This document shows, one piece after another, positions 15,430-23,671 of a stretch of DNA of 29,671 nucleotides (positions within the stretch are counted from its first letter, which is position 1; the number at the start of each line of letters is the position of its first letter). The stretch comes from CADEFF01 sp964569315. GTDB lineage: Bacteria; Pseudomonadota; Alphaproteobacteria; Dongiales; Dongiaceae. The stretch spans positions 1 through 29,671 of the forward strand of contig CAZMUZ010000039.1 of the NCBI GenBank assembly GCA_964569315.1. The letters are read 5' to 3'. Both the position numbers and the translations under genes were made by a program. The notes under the pieces were generated by a model. It made no database searches, was not told the origin of the DNA, and saw only the letters and a program-made list of their open reading frames with translations.

Positions 15430-17247
15430 TCAGAACCACTCTTCGCGCATGTCGTAGGCGGCAGTCTCGCCGCCGGCCAGCAGCGACGCCTGGAGGCTCG
15501 TCTGCCGCAGCTCGAACCGGGCGAACCAGAGCGCGGTCTGGCGCTTGCCTTCGTAGAAATCGGTTTCGCTGCTTCCGGCCGCGAGCGCCCTCGCGGCGAG
15601 GGAAGCCTGCCGCAGCCAGAGCCATCCGACGATCAGCTTGCCCACCATGTCGAGGTAGAGCGATGCGTTCGCCAGGCTCCGATCGGCATCCTTCTCCATC
15701 GCGTTCACGAGCCGTGCGGTAACCGACCGGGTCGCGGCGAGGGCGCCGCCGAGCGCGTTCGCGATCTCGGCGATCGTTTCGTCCGACGGCGCGGCGCCGC
15801 CGGCGGCCTCCAGATCCTTCTCGATGGTTTCCGTCAGCAACCGAAAGGCCGCACCTTCCGCCATGCGTACCTTGCGGCCGAGCAGGTCGAGCGCCTGGAT
15901 GCCGTTGGTACCCTCATGGATCGGGTTGAGCCGATTATCGCGGAAATACTGCTCGACCGGATGATCGCGCGTGTAGCCGTAGCCGCCGAGGATCTGGATC
16001 GCAAGATCGTTGGCGGTAAGGCCGTACTGGGAAGGCCAGGCCTTCACGACCGGCGTCAACACCTCGAGCAGCAGCGCGGCGCGGCGCCGCCCGGCTTCGT
16101 CGGGATGGGTCTTCTCATCGTCGACCAGCCGCGCGGCGGTCAGGCAGAGCGCGAGCCCGCCTTCGACATAGGCCTTTTGCGCGATCAGCATGCGGCGCAC
16201 ATCGGCGTGCTCGATGAGCCGCACCGGCGGCGCGTCAATACCCTTTGCGCCCGGCCGGCGCCCCTGGGTCCTCGTCCGCGCATAGTCAAGCGAGTAGAGA
16301 TAGCCCGCATATCCCAGCACCGCGGCGCCGAGACCGACACCGATCCGCGCTTCGTTCATCATGCGGAACATGTAGGCGAGACCCTGGTGTGGTTCGCCGA
16401 TCAGGATGCCGATGCAGGGCTCCGTCTCGCCGAAATTCAGCATCGTCGAGGTCGTGCCGCGATAGCCCATCTTGTGAATGAGGCCCGCGAGCGCCACGCC
16501 GTTGCGCTGGCCCGGCGTACCGTCCGTCTTCGGCAGGAACTTCGGCACCAGGAAGAGCGAGATCCCGCGCACGCCGGGCGGCGCACCGTCGATGCGGGCG
16601 AGGACCATATGAACGATGTTCTCGCTGAGCTCGTGATCGCCGCCTGAAATGAAGATCTTGCTGCCGCGGAGGCGATAGCTGCCGTCGGCTGCGGGTTTCG
16701 CCATGGTGCGAATCTCGGCGAGCGAGGAACCGGCCTGTGGCTCCGTCAAGGCCATGGTGCCGAACCAGCGGCCGGCGCGCATGGGCGGGAGGTAGATGCG
16801 CTTCTGGTCGTTCGACCCGAAAGCCTCCAGCAGGTTGCCCGCAGCGATGGTGAGGAAGGCATAGGCGGCGGTGCCAATGTTGGCGGCGGTGAAGAGGCTG
16901 AAGGCGGCTTGCGCGACCGTGACCGGGAGCTGCATGCCGCCCTGGTCGAAATCCGCCTGCGCGGCCATGAAGCCGGCCTCGGAGAAGGCGTCAAGCGCCG
17001 TCTTCACCTCGGGAATGATGGCGACGCGGCGGCCGTCCCACCGCGGTTCGTTCTCGTCGTTCGCCCGGTTATGCGGGCGAAACCGCGCCTCCGCGATCCG
17101 CCGCGCGGTGTCGATCGTCGCATCGAAGGTCTCGCGGGAATGGTCCGCGAAGCGCCGCCGCTCGAGGAGCCGTTCGACCTCTAGCAGCTCGTAGAGCACG
17201 AAATCGAGGTCGCGGGGGGCGATCAACGGGATGGTTGGAGCGGCCAT
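15430..17247 (-). CDS. Acyl-CoA dehydrogenase with extended C-terminal domain (DmdC/FadE5-like)
   Basis: 605 residues, typical of the roughly 600-residue acyl-CoA dehydrogenase subgroup with an added C-terminal helical domain. Signatures are TMALTEPQAGSSLAEIRT, the segment ILGGYGYTRDHPVEQYFRD, and IHEGTNGIQALDLLGRK, which carries the probable catalytic Glu. It uses FAD to make a 2,3-enoyl-CoA. ATG 17247 is preferred because family members begin near M-x-P-x-(I/L); the frame also opens at ATG 17271. No clear ribosome-binding site is seen. It is divergent from the Rieske oxygenase genes across a 231-base control region. The chain or side-chain substrate is unknown. Confidence 0.9.
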   Translation of the reverse strand: MAAPTIPLIAPRDLDFVLYELLEVERLLERRRFADHSRETFDATIDTARRIAEARFRPHNRANDENEPRWDGRRVAIIPEVKTALDAFSEAGFMAAQADFDQGGMQLPVTVAQAAFSLFTAANIGTAAYAFLTIAAGNLLEAFGSNDQKRIYLPPMRAGRWFGTMALTEPQAGSSLAEIRTMAKPAADGSYRLRGSKIFISGGDHELSENIVHMVLARIDGAPPGVRGISLFLVPKFLPKTDGTPGQRNGVALAGLIHKMGYRGTTSTMLNFGETEPCIGILIGEPHQGLAYMFRMMNEARIGVGLGAAVLGYAGYLYSLDYARTRTQGRRPGAKGIDAPPVRLIEHADVRRMLIAQKAYVEGGLALCLTAARLVDDEKTHPDEAGRRRAALLLEVLTPVVKAWPSQYGLTANDLAIQILGGYGYTRDHPVEQYFRDNRLNPIHEGTNGIQALDLLGRKVRMAEGAAFRLLTETIEKDLEAAGGAAPSDETIAEIANALGGALAATRSVTARLVNAMEKDADRSLANASLYLDMVGKLIVGWLWLRQASLAARALAAGSSETDFYEGKRQTALWFARFELRQTSLQASLLAGGETAAYDMREEWF

Positions 17248-17326
17248 GATGATCCGGGAGGAATAGCGCAATCGCGCGATCGGGGAGATGAGGGCGGCCG
17301 GCGCGTCCGAAACCGCGGTCCGGCCG

Positions 17327-17344
17327 GATTGTCGGAGTACAATC
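17327..17344. promoter_or_regulatory. Inverted repeat GATTGT-N6-ACAATC, candidate operator in divergent region
   Basis: A perfect 6-bp inverted repeat with 6-base spacing lies between the divergent acyl-CoA dehydrogenase and oxygenase genes. The ATTGT-N6-ACAAT core fits the T-N11-A layout of LysR-type boxes, but no LysR gene is in the window. The rest of 17248-17478 shows no convincing promoter. Confidence 0.4.
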
Positions 17345-17478
17345 TAGCGCCTCCAGACACCGCATCGCTCTTGAATTTTCGGGCCGCGAGTAGCCGAATG
17401 GCGGGCGGAAGCGCCGGCTAAGGGCCCAGCACAATGCCCACCGCCGAGCGCAAGGAAACGAAGAGCGGGAAGAGGGGC

Positions 17479-18807
17479 ATGTCGGTTCACAGTCTCAATC
17501 CAGCGCGGCAGCAGCCGGGACGATACGACCACCTCGTCCGGCCGGACGGGCTGGTGCACCGGACCCTCTACACCGATCCCGCGATCTTCGACGAGGAAAT
17601 GCGCAAGATATTCGGCGGCTCCTGGGTCTATCTCGCCCATGAGTCGGAACTGCCCAATCCGCACGACTTCAAGACGACGACCATGGGTCGTCGTCCGGTC
17701 ATCGTCGCCCGCGACGGGCAGGGCGCCCTGCACGGCCTCCTCAATCGCTGCACCCATCGCGGCAGCCTCGTCTGCGTCAAGGAGCAGGGCAACGCGCCGC
17801 GCTTTCAGTGCCCCTATCACAACTGGACCTTCGGCAGCGACGGCAAGCTCCTGGCGGTAACCTTTCCGGACGGTTTCGCCGCGAGCTTCGACAAGAAGGC
17901 CCGCAATCTCGGGCAGCTGCCGCGCCTGGAAAGCTATCGCGGCTTCATCTTCGGCTCGCTCAATTCCGAAGTGGAGCCGGTCGCGCAATGGCTCGGCAAT
18001 GCGAAGCCGGTGCTCGACTGGGCGATCGACAAGGACGAGGCGGTGTCGCGCCGCTGGCGGGTGGTGAAAGGCACGCATTACACCTTCCGCGCCAACTGGA
18101 AGCATCAGAACGACAACAACTGCGATCCCTATCACGTCCCCTTCCTGCATTCCTCGACCGCGAAGATGAACGAGGTGATGCATGGCGCGGGCAAGGGCCT
18201 CGACCACGTGAAGGGCGACCGCAACCAGATGTATGTCCAGTATCTCGGCAACGGCCACAAGCTCTTCGACCAGCGGCCCGAGATGGGCGATTCCTGGCCG
18301 CGCGTGCGGCCGATCCCCGGCAAGGAAACCCACGCCGCTGCGATCCTGGCGGAGGCGGGCGAGGCGATGGGGGCGAAGTATCTGGAGCTGGTGGGACGCG
18401 CCGGAATCAACCTCATCATCTACCCCAATCTCTTCATCATGGGGCACGGCATGTTCGCCGTGTATGAGCCGGTTTCGGTGACCCGCACCAATACGCGCTA
18501 CTATTCGACGCTGTTCGACGACGCGCCGGCCGCCTTCAACACGCTGCGCCTACGCTTCGCGGAGGATTTCAACAACTTGGCGGGCCGCGACGACAACGAC
18601 GCCATGGAGCGCATCCAGGATGCGCTCGACACCATTCCCGAGATGGAGTGGCTCGATTTCAGCCGTGGTCTCGGTACCGCACGCGAAAGCGCGGACGATA
18701 ACGGCGTCATCACCGGCAATGTGATGGACGATACCGGTGTGCGCGGCTCGTATCTGCGCTGGAAGGAGCTGATGCATGCCGAGCCGCAGCTCGGTGTGGT
18801 CACGTGA
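17479..18807 (+). CDS. Rieske non-heme iron ring-hydroxylating oxygenase, alpha subunit
   Basis: 442 residues. The N-terminal Rieske domain has C91-x-H93 and C111-x2-H114 (CTHRG and CPYHNW, 17 residues between the pairs). The catalytic domain has the mononuclear iron site NCDPYHVPFLH with D216, H219 and H224, and a later acidic ligand probably in GRDDNDAM. The Asp relaying electrons between subunits is present. It inserts both oxygen atoms into an aromatic or similar ring. ATG 17479 has GGGAAGAGGGG immediately upstream; ATG 17434 in frame would add a Lys-rich 15 residues. No ferredoxin or reductase gene is in the cluster, so electrons must come from elsewhere. Confidence 0.92.
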   Translation: MSVHSLNPARQQPGRYDHLVRPDGLVHRTLYTDPAIFDEEMRKIFGGSWVYLAHESELPNPHDFKTTTMGRRPVIVARDGQGALHGLLNRCTHRGSLVCVKEQGNAPRFQCPYHNWTFGSDGKLLAVTFPDGFAASFDKKARNLGQLPRLESYRGFIFGSLNSEVEPVAQWLGNAKPVLDWAIDKDEAVSRRWRVVKGTHYTFRANWKHQNDNNCDPYHVPFLHSSTAKMNEVMHGAGKGLDHVKGDRNQMYVQYLGNGHKLFDQRPEMGDSWPRVRPIPGKETHAAAILAEAGEAMGAKYLELVGRAGINLIIYPNLFIMGHGMFAVYEPVSVTRTNTRYYSTLFDDAPAAFNTLRLRFAEDFNNLAGRDDNDAMERIQDALDTIPEMEWLDFSRGLGTARESADDNGVITGNVMDDTGVRGSYLRWKELMHAEPQLGVVT

Positions 18808-18829
18808 GCGAGCGCGGGGGAGCGGGACG

Positions 18830-19447
18830 ATGACCGATCGCGAAAGTGCCGCCATCCGGGAGGCAATGCGGCGAGAGCCCTCCAGTGCGGCCGATGCGCT
18901 TCATATCGACGATGGCCGCTATGCCGCGCTCGCCGCGGAAACCGCCGCCGCCCATGGCCGGACCGACCCGGCTACGCTCTCGCCGAGCGACCCGGCGGCC
19001 TCGATGCTCTATCGGGAGGCGCGCCTCCTCGACGGAGGGCGATATCGCGACTGGCTGACGATGCTCGCCGATGACTGCCTCTACTGGATTCCGACCAGCC
19101 GCAACCCGAGCGATCCGCGGCGGGAGAGCGGCGTCAACCTCGACGACAAGCGCCGGCTCCTCGATCGTATCGTGGTGATCGAAACGGGGTTGCTGCGCGC
19201 CCAGGACCCACCCTCTCGCACCGCACGGATCGTGACCAACGTCGAATCCTGGAAAACCCCGTCGGGTGCCATTGAAGTGCGGTCGAACCTCATGCTCTGG
19301 GAGCGTCGCCGCGGCTATCTCGACCACTATATCGGCTGGCAGGAACATGAGCTGATGCCCTCGGGCGGGGGCTGGCTGATTCGCCGGAAGATCATCAATC
19401 TGTTGAATTGCGACGAGCCGCAGGGGAACATCACCTTCATCCTCTAA
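18830..19447 (+). CDS. Ring-hydroxylating oxygenase, beta (small) subunit
   Basis: 205 residues, NTF2-like cone fold of the dioxygenase small subunits. Matching features are YREARLLDGGRYRDWLTMLADDCLYWIP near the middle, DDKRRLLDRIVVIETGL and the terminal RRKIINLLNCDEPQGNITFIL. It forms the a3b3 core and has no catalytic metal. ATG 18830 has a GGGGGAGCGGG ribosome-binding site, 22 bases after the alpha stop. The first 45 residues are longer than in the usual beta subunit and include a His/Asp-rich stretch of unknown role. Confidence 0.9.
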   Translation: MTDRESAAIREAMRREPSSAADALHIDDGRYAALAAETAAAHGRTDPATLSPSDPAASMLYREARLLDGGRYRDWLTMLADDCLYWIPTSRNPSDPRRESGVNLDDKRRLLDRIVVIETGLLRAQDPPSRTARIVTNVESWKTPSGAIEVRSNLMLWERRRGYLDHYIGWQEHELMPSGGGWLIRRKIINLLNCDEPQGNITFIL

Positions 19448-19517
19448 CGCCGGTCGGGCTTGCCGATTCCGGCGCCGGCCTATTGTGTAAAACCCCGATC
19501 CTTGGAGAAGTCCGTCG

Positions 19518-21008
19518 ATGCGTCTCGTAATCGCCATGATGAAGCACGAAACCAACACCTTCTCGCCGGTACCGACACCGCTCGCCCGGTTCGGTCGCGG
19601 CGGCGGTGGGGAGGTGCTCGAAGGCAAGGTCGCTTACGACGCTTACAAGGGCACCGGATCCGGGCTCGGAGCCTTCATCGACCTCGCCGAAGAGCACGGC
19701 GCCGACTTCGAGATCCCGATCGCCGCCGAAGCCTGGCCTTCCGGCCATGTCCATGACGAAGCCTATGAGCAGATCGTGGCCAAGATCCTGAAGGCGGTGG
19801 AGAAGGGCTGCGATGCGCTGCTGCTCGATCTGCATGGTGCGATGGTGACGCAGAGCCGCGAGGACGGCGAGGGCGAGCTCCTGGCGCGGCTCAGGAAGCT
19901 CGCGCCCACGCTGCCCATCGGCGTGGCGCTCGACATGCATACGAACTTCTATCCGGCGATCGCCGAAAACGCGAACGTCGTGGCGGGCTACCAGACCTAC
20001 CCGCATATCGACAATTACGAGACCGCGATCCGCGCCGGGAAGCCGATCTTCGCCCTGCTGAAGGGCGAGGCGCGGCCGACCATGGCCTGGGGCAACCGGC
20101 CCATGCTGCCGCATGTGATGCGTCAGGGGACCGACGATTTCCCCAACAAGGAGCTGCAGGAGATGACCCGGCGCATGGAGCGGGAAGGCGCGCTCTGCGC
20201 CACGCTCTTCACCGGTTTTCCGCATGCCGACATTTCGCTCGCCGGCCTGTCCGCGGTCGTCGTGACCGACAACGACCGGAAGCTTGCCGAGAAATATCGG
20301 GAAGAGTTGCTCGATTTCGCCTGGAGCAACCGGCAGGCCTTCGTCTACAAGCTGGAGCCGCTCGCGGATTCCCTCGGTCGCGCGAAGCAGGCGACGCAAT
20401 ATCCCGTCGTCCTCCTGGATCACTACGACAACGCGGCGTCGGGCGGCACGATGGACACGATGACGGTGCTGGGCGCCATCATCGATTCCGGCCTCGACAG
20501 CGTTGCCGCCTTCGCCATCCACGATCCGGCGGCAGTGAAGCAGATGATCGCCGCCGGCGTCGGCGCCAAGGTCACGATCAAGCTCGGCGGCAAGATCGAC
20601 ATGCCGTCGATCGGACGGAAGGGCGAGCCGCGCGAAGTGACCGGCACCGTCAAGCTCATCTCCAACGGTCAGTATCGCAATCGCGGTCCTGCCTCGCGCG
20701 GCGTGCTGATGGATATGGGCCCGACGGTGGTGCTCGACACCGGCAAGGTCGAGATCGTGGTCATCTCGCGCCATCAGGAGCCGAACGATCTCGGCTGCTT
20801 CCTTTCGGTCGGCATCGACCCGCTCGAGAAGAAATATCTGATGCTGAAGAGCCGTATCCACTACCGGGCCGGCTTCAAGCCGGTCGCGAAGCAGATCATC
20901 GAATGCGCCGGCGTGGGCGTCTGCACCTCCGACTATTCGATGCTGAATTTCAAGAAAGTTCGCCGGCCGATCTATCCGCTCGACAACCTGAACGATCCGC
21001 AGCCCTAG
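19518..21008 (+). CDS. M81-family (MlrC-like) metallopeptidase-type protein
   Basis: 496 residues, full length for the MlrC/DUF1485 family. Family signatures include the N-terminal MKHETNTFSP, DLHGAMVTQSREDGEGELL, ALDMHTNFYP and YPHIDNYETA with probable zinc ligands, then the C-terminal DUF1485 part with HDPAAVKQM and SDYSML. The founder, MlrC, degrades a microcystin peptide, but most members are of unknown substrate, so hydrolysis of an amide or peptide bond is the most that can be said. GGAGAAG at 19504-19510 sets the start. It follows the oxygenase genes by 70 bases in the same direction and may share their transcript. Confidence 0.9.
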   Translation: MRLVIAMMKHETNTFSPVPTPLARFGRGGGGEVLEGKVAYDAYKGTGSGLGAFIDLAEEHGADFEIPIAAEAWPSGHVHDEAYEQIVAKILKAVEKGCDALLLDLHGAMVTQSREDGEGELLARLRKLAPTLPIGVALDMHTNFYPAIAENANVVAGYQTYPHIDNYETAIRAGKPIFALLKGEARPTMAWGNRPMLPHVMRQGTDDFPNKELQEMTRRMEREGALCATLFTGFPHADISLAGLSAVVVTDNDRKLAEKYREELLDFAWSNRQAFVYKLEPLADSLGRAKQATQYPVVLLDHYDNAASGGTMDTMTVLGAIIDSGLDSVAAFAIHDPAAVKQMIAAGVGAKVTIKLGGKIDMPSIGRKGEPREVTGTVKLISNGQYRNRGPASRGVLMDMGPTVVLDTGKVEIVVISRHQEPNDLGCFLSVGIDPLEKKYLMLKSRIHYRAGFKPVAKQIIECAGVGVCTSDYSMLNFKKVRRPIYPLDNLNDPQP

Positions 21009-21380
21009 CCCGCTTCATATGCATAGCGGCCCTGCATGCGGCAGATCGCGCTGCAGCGGTCGGGACGGGAACTTGGGGCACGACGCGTTCGTTTCCTTGA
21101 GGCGAGGAAGCGCCGCGCCGGCGCTCCCTTGCCGTTTTCGGCCGCGCCGAAACGACCCGCTGCGGACCACAGAGAGGTCACGGACGATCCCGTCCGGCCT
21201 CACTAGGTTCTGAAAGGTCGGCGGCTCGCGAGCAACCGTCGGCGAACGGCGTCGAGCATGCGGGTGAGCCGGCGCCGTGCCGGCGATGGGATCGCGTGGA
21301 CCTGCGAAGGCAGATGCCTTCGACGATTCCGCCCGGTCTTCGTCGCCGAGAGCGGAGCAGCTCCAGCGATGAGAGGTATC
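21009..21380. other. Gene-free 372-base region with two perfect stem-loops
   Basis: No frame here has a recognisable product or ribosome-binding site. Two perfect inverted repeats are visible: TTTCGGC-CGC-GCCGAAA (21136-21152) and CGAAGGCA-GA-TGCCTTCG (21305-21322). The first could end the MlrC transcript, though no T-run follows. The second lies about 60 bases upstream of the next gene and may be an operator or part of its leader. No promoter with good -35 and -10 boxes is evident. Confidence 0.4.
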
Positions 21381-21611
21381 ATGCTCAGAATTCTCATGTT
21401 GGCCACGTTCGGATCGCTTCTCGTCTCGAACGCGGCATTCGCCTATGTCGGCCCGGGCGCCGGCCTCAGCACGCTCGGCGCGCTCTGGGGCGTGCTGCTG
21501 GCGGTGGTCGCCTCGGTCGGCTTCATCCTGTTTTGGCCGGTGCGTCGGCTGGTGCGGCGGCGCCGAGCGGTGCGTAGCGAGCCTCCGCGCGATCTCGACC
21601 CGGAGCCCTAG
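21381..21611 (+). CDS. Small membrane/secreted protein of unknown function (YVGPGAG type)
   Basis: 76 residues from ATG 21381, preceded by GAGAGG with a 4-base gap; ATG 21369 in frame is the alternative. A signal-like N-terminus ends at SNAAFA, followed by AYVGPGAGLSTLGALWGVLLAV, one membrane helix, and a strongly basic tail (RRLVRRRRAVR). I recognise the YVGPGAGL-helix-basic tail layout as recurring in small bacterial proteins, but know of no assigned function. It is 15 bases upstream of the next gene and probably belongs to the same operon as the membrane protein and sulfotransferase. Confidence 0.72.
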   Translation: MLRILMLATFGSLLVSNAAFAYVGPGAGLSTLGALWGVLLAVVASVGFILFWPVRRLVRRRRAVRSEPPRDLDPEP

Positions 21612-21626
21612 GACGGGCGCGCCACC

Positions 21627-22361
21627 GTGGGTCTCCTGGACTGGCCCGGCGGGCTCTTCGCGTGGCTCGACCGGCAGGGCGATTTCCTGCCGCCCGCCCT
21701 CCGTCTCGCTCTTTGGGCGCTTTTCGGCGCCGCCCTTTCGATGGCGCTCTACAAGGCATTCTCGCCGCAGCGGCGCATCGCAGCGGCCGAGGCGACGGCA
21801 CGCTCGGCGCGCCAGGCGCTCGACCGGTTCGAAGGGGAGTTCGCGGACGCCTGGCCATTGATGCGGCGGAGCCTCGGCGCCGCGTTGCACCGGTTGGCGC
21901 TGGTACTGCCGGCGACGTTGCTCGCCTCGCTGCCGCTCGTCGCGATGATCCTCTGGCTTTCGACGAGCTACGGCTATGAGACGCCGATGCCGGGGCAACC
22001 CGTCCCGGTGCTCGTCACGCCGCCGCAATATGAGGGCGAGCTTTTGACGACGCCGTCGGGCGCGGCCCCGCTGGTGCAGGGCCGTGTGCGCGTCAAGGAC
22101 CCCGCCGGGGTGGTGGTAGCCGACATCCCGCTACAGAAGCCCGTGCCGTCGGTCGAGAAGCAGCGCTGGTGGCATCTGCTGATCGGCAATCCCGCCGGCT
22201 ATCTTCCGGCGGAAGGGGATATCGAGCGCATCGACCTTCAGCTAAGCCCGCAACAGTACCTGCCGCTCGGACCCGGCTGGCTGCGCGGCTGGGAGCTTCC
22301 CTTCTTCACCGTTCTGCTGGCGGGATCGATCGCGATCAAGAAGTTCGCGCGGATCGCATGA
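21627..22361 (+). CDS. Three-helix membrane protein of unknown function, with coiled coil
   Basis: 244 residues from GTG 21627. Predicted layout: membrane helix about 23-42, a charged heptad-like helix about 45-72 (RRIAAAEATARSARQALDRF), a conserved-looking WPLMRRSLGAALHRL, membrane helix about 88-112, an outer domain about 115-220 rich in beta strands, and a final helix about 222-238. Helix, cytoplasmic coiled coil, helix, then a last helix resembles the core topology of the Oxa1/YidC/EMC3 superfamily, but that is a topological impression only. It overlaps the sulfotransferase gene by ATGA, so it works with it or is co-produced. Confidence 0.75.
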   Translation: MGLLDWPGGLFAWLDRQGDFLPPALRLALWALFGAALSMALYKAFSPQRRIAAAEATARSARQALDRFEGEFADAWPLMRRSLGAALHRLALVLPATLLASLPLVAMILWLSTSYGYETPMPGQPVPVLVTPPQYEGELLTTPSGAAPLVQGRVRVKDPAGVVVADIPLQKPVPSVEKQRWWHLLIGNPAGYLPAEGDIERIDLQLSPQQYLPLGPGWLRGWELPFFTVLLAGSIAIKKFARIA

Positions 22362-23485
22362 CGGCGCGGAGCGGCGATCCCGGCACGGGCTTCCATGTCG
22401 CCCGCTGGATGGATCGGCTCGGTCATATCGTTTGCGACCGGCCGGCCGTCATGCGCGCCGTCGCGCGAATCGAATCGAGGCTGGTCGAAGAGCGGCTCGC
22501 GGAGATTCCGATCGAGGCGCCGATCTGGATTGCCGGGCTCGCGCGGAGCGGCTCGACCGTGTTGCTCGAGTTGCTGGACGGCCACCCCGCCACGGCGACG
22601 CAGCGCTATCGCGACTTCCCGCCGGTGCTGACGCCGTTCTTCTGGAATCGCTTCCTCGACTTCATGCCCCTGAACCAGGCGGCGCCGGCGGAACGGGCGC
22701 ACCGGGACCGGATCATGGTGACGGCCGACAGCCCCGAGGCCTTCGAGGAGCCGGTCTGGATGAACTTCTTCCCCGGCTTGCATGACGGCGTTCGATCCGC
22801 CGTGATGGACGGAACCGACCGCCACGGGGAGTTCGAAGCCTTCCTCAAGAACCACATGCGCAAGATCATGTTGGTGCGTGGCGGCCGGCGCTATCTCGCC
22901 AAAGCGAACTACAACGCGACGCGTCTCCCCTATCTCCTCGCGATCTTTCCCGACGCACGCTTCCTCCTGCCGATCAGGGAACCCGGTGCCCATGTCGCGT
23001 CGCTGATGAAGCAGCAGCGGCTCTTCTGTGCCGGCGAGGCGGACAATCCGGCGGCGCGGCGGCATCTCGCGCGTGCCGGCCATTTCGAGTTCGGGCTTGA
23101 TCGTCGGCCGATCCATTGCGGCGACCGCGAGGAGACCGCCGAGATCCGGTCCCTATGGGCGGCAGGGCGGGACGCCGAGGGCTGGGCGCTGCAATGGGCG
23201 GCGCTCTACGGCGCCGTTGCCGATCAGCTCGATGCCGATCCGGCGCTGCGGTCGGCGCTGCTGGTCGTCCGCTATGAGGATTTCTGCGCCGAGCCCGCTT
23301 CCACGCTCGGCCGGATCCTTGGTCATTGTGGGCTCGAACCCGCGGAGGAGCTGCTCGGCGAGGCGGAAGAACGGCTGTCGGCGCCGAGTTACTACCGGCC
23401 GTCCTTTCCATCGGAGTTGGCGGATGCGATCCGCGACTCTACCGGCGCGGTCGCGCGTCGATTTGGGTACGAGGGCGGGCCCTGA
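22358..23485 (+). CDS. Sulfotransferase family protein
   Basis: 375 residues. The PAPS 5'-phosphosulfate loop is WIAGLARSGSTVLLELLDGHP (about 57-76), and the 3'-phosphate element is FPDARFLLPIREPGAHVASLMKQ. A late VVRYEDFCAEP is the usual family element. It would transfer sulfate from PAPS to a hydroxyl or amine on an unknown acceptor. The start overlaps the preceding stop (ATGA at 22358-22361). No PAPS synthesis genes are nearby. The link with two membrane proteins suggests the acceptor is an envelope lipid or glycan, which is inference. Confidence 0.87.
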   Translation: MTARSGDPGTGFHVARWMDRLGHIVCDRPAVMRAVARIESRLVEERLAEIPIEAPIWIAGLARSGSTVLLELLDGHPATATQRYRDFPPVLTPFFWNRFLDFMPLNQAAPAERAHRDRIMVTADSPEAFEEPVWMNFFPGLHDGVRSAVMDGTDRHGEFEAFLKNHMRKIMLVRGGRRYLAKANYNATRLPYLLAIFPDARFLLPIREPGAHVASLMKQQRLFCAGEADNPAARRHLARAGHFEFGLDRRPIHCGDREETAEIRSLWAAGRDAEGWALQWAALYGAVADQLDADPALRSALLVVRYEDFCAEPASTLGRILGHCGLEPAEELLGEAEERLSAPSYYRPSFPSELADAIRDSTGAVARRFGYEGGP

Positions 23486-23555
23486 CGAAGCCGAAATCGT
23501 TGCGCGCGCGATATCGCATTGCGGTGGAGCGATGCAACCGTCTGCCGGGTAGGAA

Positions 23556-23583
23556 TTGAATCCAGCGACGATTTGCGTATACT
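23556..23583 (+). promoter_or_regulatory. Sigma70-type promoter for the phosphorelay operon
   Basis: TTGAAT (23556-23561) and TATACT (23578-23583) are separated by 16 bases, the best promoter match in the right half of the window. It is about 90 bases upstream of the kinase start. Confidence 0.6.
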
Positions 23584-23671
23584 GTCGGCGATTGCCGATT
23601 CTCATGTGTCGCGAATGGGTTGGTCGGCCGACCTCGCGTGACGGATTGCGCACTCGGGAAGGGGTGAGCAA

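Noticed and set aside
13229..15457. Plus-strand open frames (353 and 343 residues) opposite the CHASE3 kinase
   Set aside because: Antisense shadows with low-complexity composition; the minus-strand kinase is complete.
23501..23530. Palindrome GCGATATCGC upstream of the phosphorelay operon as an operator
   Set aside because: It is short, lies before the promoter and close to the sulfotransferase end, and has no second copy; not enough to call.
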